Below are positions 54,574-62,992 of a stretch of 64,000 nucleotides of DNA, in pieces. The stretch is taken from assembly GCF_003594935.2 (NCBI RefSeq), contig NZ_CP043342.1, positions 3,472,001 to 3,536,000 on the forward strand, in the 5' to 3' direction. Both the position numbers and the translations under genes were made by a program. The notes below the pieces were generated by a model. The model was given only the letters and a program-made list of their open reading frames with translations, was not told the DNA's origin and ran no database searches. The stretch is from Enterobacter huaxiensis (GTDB lineage: Bacteria > Pseudomonadota > Gammaproteobacteria > Enterobacterales > Enterobacteriaceae). Positions within the stretch are counted from its first letter, which is position 1. Every line of letters begins with the position of its first letter.

Positions 54574-56268
54574 ATGATTAAATCATTAACGTCCTTATCA
54601 GATTTAAATATGCGCTCAGGTGCCGATATTCTCCTCAACGTGCTGGAGAGTGAAGGCGTGGAATATATATTTGGCAACCCCGGCACGACGGAACTCCCGC
54701 TGATTGACGCCCTGCTCCGGCATGAAAACATTCACTATATTCTGGCACTCCAGGAGAGCAGCGTGGTTGCCATTGCCGACGGCTATGCGAAAGCCTCCGG
54801 TAAGACCGGTTTTATCAATTTACATACCGCCAGCGGCCTCGGTCACGGCATGGGGAATTTAATCAACTCGCGGATCATGAAAACGCCGCTGGTTGTGACC
54901 GTCGGGCAGCAGGACACCCGGCACTACGTGCGCGATCCGCTTCTGTATGACGACATTGTTTCCATTGGCTCGCCGGTGGTGAAGTGGGCGCAGGAGGTCA
55001 CCAGCGCCGATCAGCTCCCGGTTCTGGTGCGCCGCGCCTTTCATGCTGCCAGCTACCCTCCCGCGGGCCCGGTGCTGCTCTCTCTGCCGATGAACGTGAT
55101 GGAGGAGCTCAGCGACGCCGGGATACAAACGGCCTCTAAGGTGAACTACCACACCGTGGCGGGCTCGCTGGACGAACTGGCGGAGGAGCTGAGCCAGGTT
55201 ACGCCCGGCAGGATCATGATCGTGGCGGGGGATGAAGTACACTCCAGCGGCTCAACGCAGGAGATAGTCCAGCTTGCGGAAGCGCTCGGCGCCCACGTCT
55301 ACGGCTCCTCCTGGCCGTTAAATCTGCCCTTTCCCACACAGCACGCGCTCTGGCGCGGCAATATGCCCACCACCGCCTGCGAAATCGCCGGCATCGTCAA
55401 TGGCTACGACGCGGTGTTTATCATCGGCGGCAGAAGCCTGATCACCATTCTTTACAGCGAAGGGGACGCAATCCCGGGTTCTTGCGCGGTATACCAGCTC
55501 TCCGCCGACATGAACGAGCTGGGCCGCACCTACGCGACGCGCCTCTCGGTAATGGGGGATATCAAACTCTCCCTGAAAGAACTGTTACCGAAGCTTGAGC
55601 AGCGCCGGGTGGCAAGCAAATTAACGCATCAGCGGCTGCTCAAAGCGGCGCGCGCCGAACGGGAAAAAGAGTGGCAGGAGCAGGAAAAGCGGCTGGCTGC
55701 CGAGCGGCTGCGCCCGGCGATTTCGCCGATGGTCGCGGCATACGAGGTGATTAAATCCGTTCCGCCGGGCACCACGATTGTTGACGAGGCGATTGCAACG
55801 GCAAGGCACGTTCGCCGGGTGATCTCGGACCAGCAGCACCTGCGCTACTACTTTATGCGCGGCGGCGGGCTGGGCTGGGGTATGCCTGCGGCAGTCGGCC
55901 ACTCGCTGGGGCTGGGCCGCGAGCCGGTAGTGTGCCTGATGGGCGACGGCGCGTCCCTTTACTCACCGCAGGCGCTCTGGACGGCGGCACACGAAGAGCT
56001 GCCCGTGACCTTTATCGTCATGAATAACCTGGAGTACAACGTTCTCAAAAACTTTATGAAGAGCCAGCCCGCCTACAGTTCGACGAAGCTGGGGCGCTTT
56101 ATCGGAATGGATTTGGTTGACCCGCACATCGATTTTCAGTCGCTCGCCACCGCCATGGGCATTCGCTGCTGTCGGGTCACCCAGGCGGCGGACATCGCCG
56201 CCGCGGTAACTCAGGGGCTGCAGTCCGGCAAAACCAACTTAATTGAAATCGTGATTTCGGCAGATTAA
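54574..56268 (+). CDS. ThDP-dependent enzyme, benzoylformate-decarboxylase-like
   Basis: 564 residues. N-terminal Pyr domain: VEYIFGNPGTTELPLIDALL (about 28-47), activating Glu in LALQESSVVAIADGYAKAS (about 68) and FINLHTASGLGHGMGNL (about 92). The C-terminal PP domain has the ThDP motif MGDGASLYS...FIVMNN (about 457-485). Overall layout follows P. putida benzoylformate decarboxylase. Of its catalytic residues, His70 appears kept (NLH), but Ser26 is Thr (NPGTT) and His281 falls on a hydrophobic residue (GGRSLITILYS). A Glu/Arg-rich insert lies near 355-380. Likely a 2-oxoacid decarboxylase or carboligase of altered specificity. Confidence 0.85.
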   Translation: MIKSLTSLSDLNMRSGADILLNVLESEGVEYIFGNPGTTELPLIDALLRHENIHYILALQESSVVAIADGYAKASGKTGFINLHTASGLGHGMGNLINSRIMKTPLVVTVGQQDTRHYVRDPLLYDDIVSIGSPVVKWAQEVTSADQLPVLVRRAFHAASYPPAGPVLLSLPMNVMEELSDAGIQTASKVNYHTVAGSLDELAEELSQVTPGRIMIVAGDEVHSSGSTQEIVQLAEALGAHVYGSSWPLNLPFPTQHALWRGNMPTTACEIAGIVNGYDAVFIIGGRSLITILYSEGDAIPGSCAVYQLSADMNELGRTYATRLSVMGDIKLSLKELLPKLEQRRVASKLTHQRLLKAARAEREKEWQEQEKRLAAERLRPAISPMVAAYEVIKSVPPGTTIVDEAIATARHVRRVISDQQHLRYYFMRGGGLGWGMPAAVGHSLGLGREPVVCLMGDGASLYSPQALWTAAHEELPVTFIVMNNLEYNVLKNFMKSQPAYSSTKLGRFIGMDLVDPHIDFQSLATAMGIRCCRVTQAADIAAAVTQGLQSGKTNLIEIVISAD

Positions 56269-56302
56269 TCACCGGATTTCGCTGTACCCTACATACACGT
56301 TC

Positions 56303-57001
56303 TTATAACCGAAAATCCTCCAGCCGCTTAACCTGCCGCCCTTCCCCGTCAAAATTATCTGCCGACAGCCAGGCGCGCAGCTCTGCATCGCGCTGCGGCC
56401 ATTCGCTATCAATAATAGAGAGCATATCGCTGTCGCGGTTGCGCCCTTTGCGCACCAGCTTCTGGCGAAGCCGCCCTTCCCAGACGAATCCCAGCCGCTC
56501 CGCCGCGCGGCGAGAGGCGGTGTTCATCGAATCGCATTTCCACTCCAGCCGACGATACTTATGCTCAAACGCATTTTTCAGCAGCAGCCACACCGCTTCG
56601 GTGCCGATGCGGGTGCCTTTCATCCTGCGCGACCAGGTGACGTGGCCGATTTCCACCGAGCCGAGAAACCGCTCGATCGCCATATAGCTCACCAGCCCTA
56701 CGGCCTTTTCGGTCTGTACATCAATAACGGCGAAGGGCACCAGGTCATCATCCAGCACCTTTCCCAGCACCCAGTGCGCGGTGGCCTCAAGGCTTTCCGG
56801 CTGGGTGCTGGCAAGCCACGTCCAGTCGCTGTCGTCCCCCAGCGCGTAGGCGTCAAACAGGTCTGGAGAGTGGCGGTCCGCATCCAGCGGCTCCAGACGA
56901 CAATACTGGCCGGTCAGCGCCGTGCGGGTTAATACCTGCGCGCATTTCCAGTCGGGAACAATATCGTTAACGGTTTGACCATGATGATTGATTTCGGGCA
57001 C
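56303..57001 (-). CDS. GNAT-family N-acetyltransferase (RimJ/RimL-like)
   Basis: 232 residues from a GTG start with GGGAG upstream; the frame extends 55 codons further but without coding character. It has YCRLEPLDADRHSPDLFDAY near the start, VGLVSYMAIERFLGSVEIGH (about 128) and the acetyl-CoA loop RRMKGTRIGTEAVWLLLKNA (about 152), then MNTASRRAAERLGFVWEG (about 184), typical of the RimJ/YjcK-like acetyltransferase_3 group. The substrate may be a protein N-terminus or a small amine. It is divergent from the ABC importer; the 200 bases between (57002-57201) show nothing distinct. Confidence 0.85.
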   Translation of the reverse strand: MPEINHHGQTVNDIVPDWKCAQVLTRTALTGQYCRLEPLDADRHSPDLFDAYALGDDSDWTWLASTQPESLEATAHWVLGKVLDDDLVPFAVIDVQTEKAVGLVSYMAIERFLGSVEIGHVTWSRRMKGTRIGTEAVWLLLKNAFEHKYRRLEWKCDSMNTASRRAAERLGFVWEGRLRQKLVRKGRNRDSDMLSIIDSEWPQRDAELRAWLSADNFDGEGRQVKRLEDFRL

Positions 57002-57201
57002 GGCGGTGACTCCCTGAAAGGTAAGGGATTTGTTATAGCAGGTTAAAAAGCGGACGAAAAGAGAGGTGACTAATAACCAGGCCGAATGCGTTATACCCGG
57101 ATGGCATAAGCAAAGCAGAATTTCGACTTTGAGGAAATCCTTAGTCAGCCTACCGTAGCGGAGCATAAAACAATCACAATATATTTTCTTCAGGGATCGC
57201 T

Positions 57202-58770
57202 ATGACTAAAAAACTGCTGCCGTTACTGGTGCTGGCTGCGCTCTCAAGCGCTGCCCACGCCGCTACTCCGCCCAACACGCTGGTTGTCGCCCAGGGCCTT
57301 GATGATATCGTGAGCCTCGACCCGGCCGAAGCCAACGAGCTTTCCAGCATCCAGACCGTGCCGAGCCTGTATCAGCGCCTGGTTCAGCCGGACCGCGATA
57401 ATCCGGAAAAAATCACCCCGATTCTGGCGGAAAGCTGGGACGCGGACGCGGCAGCAAAAACCCTGACCATCAAACTTAAGCCCGATGCGAAATTTGCCTC
57501 CGGCAATCCGCTGCGCCCGGAAGACGTGATTTTCTCATACACCCGCGCCGTGACGCTGAACAAATCTCCGGCGTTTATTCTCAACGTGCTGGGCTGGGAC
57601 GCGAGCAACATCGCCAGCCAGCTTAAAAAAGTGGACGACCATACCCTCCAGCTTCACTGGACGGCGGACGTCAGCCCGTCGGTGGCGCTGAATATTCTCT
57701 CCACGCCGATTGCCTCCATCGTCGATGAGAAGCAGGTTGCGGCGAATGTTAAGGATAACGACTTCGGTAACGCCTGGCTGAAAATGCACTCGGCGGGCAG
57801 CGGCGCGTTCAAAATGCGCGTCTATCAGCCACATCAGGCCATCGTGCTGGAAGCCAACGAATCCGCCCCCGGCGGCGCGCCGAAGCTGAAGAGCATCATC
57901 ATCAAAAACGTTCCCGACCCGGCCTCTCGCCGCCTGCTGATCCAGCAGGGTGACGCGGACGTGGCGCGCGACCTGGGTGCAGACCAGATTAGCGCCCTGG
58001 ACGGCAAGCCGGGCGTGAAGGTGCTGAGCATTCCGTCCGCCGAGCAAAATTACCTGGTGTTTAACACCGGCAACAGCGCCAACCCGCTGCTGAACAACCC
58101 GGCGTTCTGGGAAGCCTCGCGCTGGCTGGTGGACTATGAAGGCATCACCAAAGACCTGCTGAAAGGCCAGTACTTTGTACACCAGAGCTTCCTGCCGGTC
58201 GGGCTGCCGGGCGCGCTGGAAGATAATCCGTTTAAGTTTGACCCGGCAAAAGCGAAAGAGATCCTCGCCAAAGCGGGCATTAAGGACGCGCATTTCACGC
58301 TGGACGTGGAGAACAAGCCGCCGTTTATCACTATCGCGCAATCCATGCAGGCGAGCTTTGCCCAGGGCGGCGTGAAGGTCGATCTGCTGCCCGCAGCCGG
58401 AAGCCAGGTTTATGCCCGCGTGCGCGCTAAGCAGCATCAGGCGGCGATCCGTCTGTGGATCCCGGACTACTTCGACGCCCACTCTAACGCCAGCGCCTTC
58501 GCGTGGAACGACGGCAAATCCAGCACCGTGGCCGGCCTGAACGGCTGGAAAATTCCCGAGCTGAACAAGGCGACGCTGGCGGCGGTGGCCGAGCCGGACC
58601 CGGCGAAGCGTCTGGATCTGTACAAGAAGATGCAGGAACAGCTGCAGCATAGCTCGCCGTACGTGTTCGTCGATCAGGGCAAAACCCAGATCGTGGTGCG
58701 CGATAACGTGAAGGGGTATCAGCAGGGGCTGAACGCGGATATGGTCTGGTACGACCGCGTCACGAAGTAG
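57202..58770 (+). CDS. Periplasmic substrate-binding protein of a peptide/nickel-type ABC importer
   Basis: 522 residues. Signal peptide MTKKLLPLLVLAALSSAAHA (cleavage after residue 20). The mature part belongs to solute-binding family 5 (DppA/OppA/NikA): DDIVSLDPAEANELSS (about 36), WDADAAAKTLTIKLKPDAKF (about 82), GSGAFKMRVYQPHQAIVLEA (about 199) and the C-terminal NVKGYQQGLNADMVWYDRV. The ligand is not readable; it lacks obvious nickel ligands. It heads a five-gene cassette, with a double C-rich repeat before the permease. Confidence 0.88.
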   Translation: MTKKLLPLLVLAALSSAAHAATPPNTLVVAQGLDDIVSLDPAEANELSSIQTVPSLYQRLVQPDRDNPEKITPILAESWDADAAAKTLTIKLKPDAKFASGNPLRPEDVIFSYTRAVTLNKSPAFILNVLGWDASNIASQLKKVDDHTLQLHWTADVSPSVALNILSTPIASIVDEKQVAANVKDNDFGNAWLKMHSAGSGAFKMRVYQPHQAIVLEANESAPGGAPKLKSIIIKNVPDPASRRLLIQQGDADVARDLGADQISALDGKPGVKVLSIPSAEQNYLVFNTGNSANPLLNNPAFWEASRWLVDYEGITKDLLKGQYFVHQSFLPVGLPGALEDNPFKFDPAKAKEILAKAGIKDAHFTLDVENKPPFITIAQSMQASFAQGGVKVDLLPAAGSQVYARVRAKQHQAAIRLWIPDYFDAHSNASAFAWNDGKSSTVAGLNGWKIPELNKATLAAVAEPDPAKRLDLYKKMQEQLQHSSPYVFVDQGKTQIVVRDNVKGYQQGLNADMVWYDRVTK

Positions 58771-58775
58771 CCTTT

Positions 58776-58874
58776 CTCCCTCTCCCCGTGGGAGAGGGTT
58801 GGGGTGAGGGCAACATCGCGCAACAGAGTCGCCTGTTCCCCCTCACCCCCGCCCTCTCCCAAAGGGAGAGGGGG
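58776..58874. repeat. C-rich palindromic repeat, inverted pair (copy 9) inside an ABC operon
   Basis: A forward copy (CTCCCTCTCCC-CGTG-GGAGAGGG with GGGGTGAGGGC tail) and a reverse copy (CCCCTCACCCCCGCCCTCTC-CC-AAAGGGAGAGGGGG) about 35 bases apart. It lies between the binding-protein and permease genes, where a hairpin would favour the binding protein over the rest. Confidence 0.85.
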
Positions 58875-58909
58875 TCGTCCGTGCATATTTTCAGGATAAT
58901 GATTTTCCC

Positions 58910-59923
58910 ATGCCACATCTTTCCACCCGCGTGCTTCAGGGTCTGCTGACCCTGCTGCTCACGCTCTTCGGGCTGCTGCTCGTCACGTTTGCGCTCTCGG
59001 CGTTTTCACCTGTCGATCGCGTGCTGCAGATCGTGGGCGATCACGCCAGCCAGTCAACCTACGATCAGGTACGCCACCAGCTCGGGCTGGACAGGCCCCT
59101 GCCCGTGCAGTTCTGGCACTACCTGCAAAACCTGGCCCACGGTGATTTAGGCACGGCCAGCGCCACCGGGCAGCCGGTGCTGCAGGACTTACTCCACGCG
59201 TTCCCCGCTACGCTGGAGCTGGCCACGCTGGCGTTAATCATCGGGTCCGTCCTCGGCGTAACTGCCGGTGTGCTTTGCGCCCGCTACGCCGGCTCGCCGC
59301 TCGATTTAGCCATTAGAACGCTCACCCTACTCGGCAACTCGGTGCCGATTTTCTGGCTCGGCCTGCTGATGCTGGCCCTGTTCTACGCGAAGCTGCAGTG
59401 GAGCGCGGGCCCCGGCAGGCTGGACGATATCTGGCAGTTTACCGTGGAACCGCGCACCGGCTTTGCGCTGATTGATACCTGGCTTTCCGGCGACCGAGAG
59501 GCGTTCCGCAACGCCATCAGCCACCTGGTGCTGCCGGTACTGCTGCTGGCCTATTACTCGCTGGCGAGCATCACGCGCCTGACGCGCTCCGCCTGCCTGA
59601 GCGAGATGAACAAAGAGTACATTCTGCTCGCCCGCGCCAAGGGTGCCGGGGAGATGACCATCCTGCTGCGCCACGTGCTGCCGAACATTCGCAGCACCCT
59701 ATTGACGGTGATTGCCCTGGCCTACACCAGCATGCTGGAGGGCGCGGTGCTGACAGAAACCGTCTTCTCGTGGCCGGGCATCGGGCGCTATCTCACCACG
59801 GCCCTGTTCGCCGGAGACACCACCGCCATTATGGGCGGCACGCTGCTGATTGGCGTGAGCTTTGTGCTGATCAACAACCTTACCGACCTGCTCGTGCGGG
59901 CAACCGATCCCAGGGTGCGCTAA
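58910..59923 (+). CDS. ABC importer permease 1 (DppB family)
   Basis: 337-residue permease with six membrane segments. DppB-type marks: SPVDRVLQIVGDHAS near the N-terminus, QLGLDRPLPVQFWHYLQNL (about 57), and the ATPase-contact EAA loop KEYILLARAKGAGEMTILLR (about 234-253) followed by LEGAVLTETVFSWPGIGRYL (about 280). The stop overlaps the next start as TAATG. Confidence 0.92.
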   Translation: MPHLSTRVLQGLLTLLLTLFGLLLVTFALSAFSPVDRVLQIVGDHASQSTYDQVRHQLGLDRPLPVQFWHYLQNLAHGDLGTASATGQPVLQDLLHAFPATLELATLALIIGSVLGVTAGVLCARYAGSPLDLAIRTLTLLGNSVPIFWLGLLMLALFYAKLQWSAGPGRLDDIWQFTVEPRTGFALIDTWLSGDREAFRNAISHLVLPVLLLAYYSLASITRLTRSACLSEMNKEYILLARAKGAGEMTILLRHVLPNIRSTLLTVIALAYTSMLEGAVLTETVFSWPGIGRYLTTALFAGDTTAIMGGTLLIGVSFVLINNLTDLLVRATDPRVR

Positions 59924-60756
59924 TGCCGTTTTATCTTTTCTTACGCCGCCTGCGCCGTTCCCCTGCCGCATTTTGCGGGCTGACTGCCATCGCGCTGCTG
60001 GTGCTTATCGCCCTGCTCGCGCCGTGGCTCGCGCCGCTTGATCCGAACTGGCAGGACGCCGCAGCGCGCCTGCAGGCACCGAATACTCAGCACTGGCTGG
60101 GCACCGACAGCTACGGGCGCGACCTGCTTTCACGCCTGATTTACGGCACCCGTCCGGCGCTCGGGCTGGTGGCGCTAGTCACCGTTATCACCCTGCCCGC
60201 CGGGCTGCTGGTGGGAATTTTGTCCGGCTACTACGGCGGCTGGCTGGAGCGCATCCTGATGCGCTTTACCGACGTGGTAATGTCGATGCCGCGCCTGATC
60301 CTTGCCTTCGCGTTTGTGGCGATGCTTGGCCCGGGGCTCGTCAACGGCGCGCTGGCGCTGGCCTTAACCACCTGGCCCGCCTACGCGCGTCAGGCGCGGA
60401 GCGAGATCCAGCGCCTGCGCCACAGCGACTACCTCGCCGCCGCCGAGATGATGGGCATTCGCGGCCCGCGCCTGCTGGTTGGCCATATTCTGCCCCTGTG
60501 CCTGCCGTCCGCGATTGTGCGGCTGGCGCTGGATCTGGCGGGGATTATTCTGGCAGCCGCCGGGCTGGGCTTCCTCGGCCTTGGCGCGCGTCCGCCGATG
60601 GCCGAATGGGGCGCGATGATCGCCGACGGCATGCAGGTCATTTTCGACCAGTGGTGGATCGCCGCCATTCCGGGCGGGGCGATTCTGTTTGCCAGCCTGG
60701 CCTTTAACCTTCTGGGCGACGGCCTGCGCGACGTACTGGAGCCACAGCATGACTGA
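59923..60756 (+). CDS. ABC importer permease 2 (DppC family)
   Basis: 277-residue permease, matching NikC/DppC size. HWLGTDSYGRDLLSRLIYG (about residues 63-81) is the DppC hallmark; the EAA loop is SDYLAAAEMMGIRGPRLLVG (about 168). ATG at 59923 overlaps the permease 1 stop; its own stop overlaps the ATPase 1 gene by eight bases. Confidence 0.93.
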   Translation: MPFYLFLRRLRRSPAAFCGLTAIALLVLIALLAPWLAPLDPNWQDAAARLQAPNTQHWLGTDSYGRDLLSRLIYGTRPALGLVALVTVITLPAGLLVGILSGYYGGWLERILMRFTDVVMSMPRLILAFAFVAMLGPGLVNGALALALTTWPAYARQARSEIQRLRHSDYLAAAEMMGIRGPRLLVGHILPLCLPSAIVRLALDLAGIILAAAGLGFLGLGARPPMAEWGAMIADGMQVIFDQWWIAAIPGGAILFASLAFNLLGDGLRDVLEPQHD

Positions 60757-61585
60757 ACAACGCGTCATCGTCGATGCGCTGAATATCGACTACCCCGCCG
60801 CGCGCGTGGTGAATAACCTGAGCTTCACGCTTGGCAACGAGCGGCTGGCGCTGGTGGGGGAATCCGGCTCGGGCAAATCAATGTCCGCCCGCGCCCTGAT
60901 GGGGCTGGTGCGTAGGCCCGGCATCGTGAGCGCGAAACGCCTTAACGTGCTCGGCAACGACCTGCTGACCCTGAACAGCCGACGCTGGCAGGCGCTGCGC
61001 GGCAACGGCATTGCGATGGTCCTGCAGGACCCGCGCTACGCCCTGAACCCGGTGAAAAACGTCGCCGCCCAGCTTGATGAGGCGCTAACGCTTCATCAGC
61101 GCCTGCCCCGCGCCGAGCGCCTGGCGCGCATTCACGACGTCATCCGCGCCGTCGGACTCAACGAACATGTCCTCCAGCGCTACCCCGGCGAACTCTCCGG
61201 GGGCATGGGCCAGCGGGTGATGATTGCGATTGCGCTCATCAACAACCCGCAGGTGCTGATCGCCGACGAACCCACCTCCGCGCTGGACGCCCGCCTTCGC
61301 AACCAGATCCTTGAGCTGCTGGTGGAGCAGTGCGAGGCGCGGCAGATGGCGATGCTGTTAATCAGCCACGACCTGCCGCTGGTGGCGGAACACTGCGACC
61401 GCGTGCTGGTAATGTATCAGGGTGAGAAAGTTGACGAGATGGCGGCGAACCGGCTGTCGCAGGCGACGCACCCGTATACGCGCACCCTGTGGACCTGCCG
61501 GCCCAATGCGGAAACCTTTGGCCAGGTGCTGCCGACGCTGGACCGCTCGCAGCCGTGGAAGGAGGCGAACAATGGCCCTCGTTGA
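60749..61585 (+). CDS. ABC importer ATPase 1 (DppD/NikD family)
   Basis: 278 residues. Walker A GESGSGKSMSARALMGL (about 37), Q-loop VLQDPRYALNPVKN, signature LSGGMGQRVMIAIAL (about 150), Walker B VLIADEPTSALDARL (about 171) and switch His in ISHDLPLV (about 206). The C-terminus keeps only HPYTRTLW of the oligopeptide-transporter extension. It overlaps the next ATPase by 14 bases. Confidence 0.93.
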   Translation: MTEQRVIVDALNIDYPAARVVNNLSFTLGNERLALVGESGSGKSMSARALMGLVRRPGIVSAKRLNVLGNDLLTLNSRRWQALRGNGIAMVLQDPRYALNPVKNVAAQLDEALTLHQRLPRAERLARIHDVIRAVGLNEHVLQRYPGELSGGMGQRVMIAIALINNPQVLIADEPTSALDARLRNQILELLVEQCEARQMAMLLISHDLPLVAEHCDRVLVMYQGEKVDEMAANRLSQATHPYTRTLWTCRPNAETFGQVLPTLDRSQPWKEANNGPR

Positions 61586-62276
61586 GGTAAACCAGCTCCA
61601 GGTGAGCTTCGGTGAAAAAACGGCGGTGTCCGCCGCCAGCTTTGCCATTGGGCAAGGCGAAACTTTCAGCCTGATCGGCGAATCCGGCTGCGGTAAATCG
61701 ACTATTCTGCGCGTGCTGGCGGGATTGCAGCGCGAGTGGAACGGCCGCATTTCGATCCTGGGAGACGCGCTACGGCCAGGACGGCGTTTTGAAGGCGAGC
61801 TTCGTCGCAACGTGCAGATGGTGTTTCAGGATCCGTGGGCCTCTTTGCACCCGAACCACACCGTTGAGCGCACCCTGTCGGAGCCGTTACACATCCACGG
61901 CGAAAAGCAGGTTGCTGAAAAGGTGGCGGATGCGCTGCGGCAGGTTGGCTTGTCAGCCGACGCGGGCAGGCGTTATCCACACCAGCTTTCCGGCGGACAG
62001 CGCCAGCGCGTGGCGATTGCCCGGGCGCTGCTGCTGCGGCCTCAGCTTCTGCTGCTGGACGAGCCGACCTCGGCGCTGGATATGTCGGTGCAGGCGGAAA
62101 TTCTCAATCTTTTGAACCGCCTGAAAGCCGAGCACGGCATGACCTATCTGCTGGTGAGCCACGACGCGGACGTGATTGCGCATATGTCCGACCGGGCGGC
62201 GTTTATGGCGCACGGGGAGATCCAGAAGGTGTTTGACCGTGAGGCAATGTTAAGGGGTGAGCACAGGATGGGGTAA
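61572..62276 (+). CDS. ABC importer ATPase 2 (DppF/NikE family, short)
   Basis: 234 residues. Walker A GESGCGKSTILRVLAGL (about 36), Q-loop VFQDPWASLHPNHTV, signature LSGGQRQRVAIARAL (about 138), Walker B LLLLDEPTSALDMSV (about 160). It lacks the C-terminal oligopeptide domain and the cysteine cluster found in DppF (about 330 residues), so it resembles the compact NikE type (268) and is shorter still. Last gene of the cassette. Confidence 0.92.
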   Translation: MALVEVNQLQVSFGEKTAVSAASFAIGQGETFSLIGESGCGKSTILRVLAGLQREWNGRISILGDALRPGRRFEGELRRNVQMVFQDPWASLHPNHTVERTLSEPLHIHGEKQVAEKVADALRQVGLSADAGRRYPHQLSGGQRQRVAIARALLLRPQLLLLDEPTSALDMSVQAEILNLLNRLKAEHGMTYLLVSHDADVIAHMSDRAAFMAHGEIQKVFDREAMLRGEHRMG

Positions 62277-62286
62277 GTGCGCGCGG

Positions 62287-62381
62287 CGGTGCCCGGTGGC
62301 GCTGCGCTTACCGGGCCTACGTTTCGTGCCGCGTTGAGGTTTTTTTGTAGGCCGGGTAAGGCGTAGCCGCCACCCGGCAAC
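62287..62381. repeat. REP pair (BIME) between the ABC operon and the cold-shock gene
   Basis: GCCCGGTGGCGCTGCGCTTA-CCGGGCCTAC unit, then TTTTTTTGTAGGCCGGGTAAG with a GCCGCCACCCGGC arm in the opposite sense. It fills the convergent junction. Confidence 0.85.
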
Positions 62382-62384
62382 AAA

Positions 62385-62858
62385 TCACTTCAGCAGCTTC
62401 ACCGTGGCGTCGATGTCGATCTCGTCTTCGGTAAAGATCATCGTCGTGTTCTGGAAGGTGGTGATCGCCAGCTTCTTCACCGAACGCGTTTCGCCCGGCT
62501 TTTTATCGGACTTCGGCTTGATGCTGTTCATCAGCAGCCCTACCGACAGCACCGCGTTCTCTTTGTCGATTTTGGCATCAACCGGCTCTTCTTCGCTGAA
62601 CACCACGAAGGATTTGATCGAGGTGAGCTTTACGCGCTCGCCCGCGATAAAGAGGTGCTTGCTTTCAGGGATCACCTTCACCGCATACGCGGAAAGGCCT
62701 TTGTTGTTGGTGGTTGGCTCGAAGGTCACCGCCGCATCTTTCTTAATCAGATCAGGGTTGGCGACCTTAATCACATGAAAATAGCGGTTGTCGCCGTTTT
62801 CATCTTTGATAAATCCGAAGCCTTTATCTTTAAACCACGTTGTGATTGTACCGTTCAT
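62385..62858 (-). CDS. Cold-shock-domain protein with C-terminal extension
   Basis: 157 residues. The N-terminal 65 form a cold-shock domain: MNGTITTWFKDKGFGFIKDE with RNP1-like GFGFI and RNP2-like RYFHVIKV. The remaining 90 residues (KHLFIAGERVKLTSIKSF onward) are not a known fold to me; similar cold-shock proteins of this length occur in Enterobacteriaceae. Nucleic-acid binding is likely; its target is unknown. The start is followed by a clean CSD and preceded by GGTAACAG, a weak site. Confidence 0.85.
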   Translation of the reverse strand: MNGTITTWFKDKGFGFIKDENGDNRYFHVIKVANPDLIKKDAAVTFEPTTNNKGLSAYAVKVIPESKHLFIAGERVKLTSIKSFVVFSEEEPVDAKIDKENAVLSVGLLMNSIKPKSDKKPGETRSVKKLAITTFQNTTMIFTEDEIDIDATVKLLK

Positions 62859-62942
62859 CGCTGTTACCGCCTGTCAGATCTCTGAGACTAAAGTTTTGCA
62901 GCGCGCAGTGTAATGCACAATGGCTGAGGAGACAAAAAAAAG

Positions 62943-62962
62943 CCCCTGCAATCGTGCAGGGG
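62943..62962 (-). terminator. Intrinsic terminator after budC
   Basis: On the minus strand, CCCCTGCA-CGAT-TGCAGGGG is followed by CTTTTTTTT. It ends the bud transcript 31 bases past the budC stop. Confidence 0.92.
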
Positions 62963-62992
62963 AAAGTTCATGTCAGAGCTTATCGTTATTTT

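Noticed and set aside
57002-57166. N-terminal 55-codon extension of the acetyltransferase
   Set aside because: It is Cys- and Leu-rich without family similarity, and the GTG at 57001 has a good GGGAG ribosome binding site.
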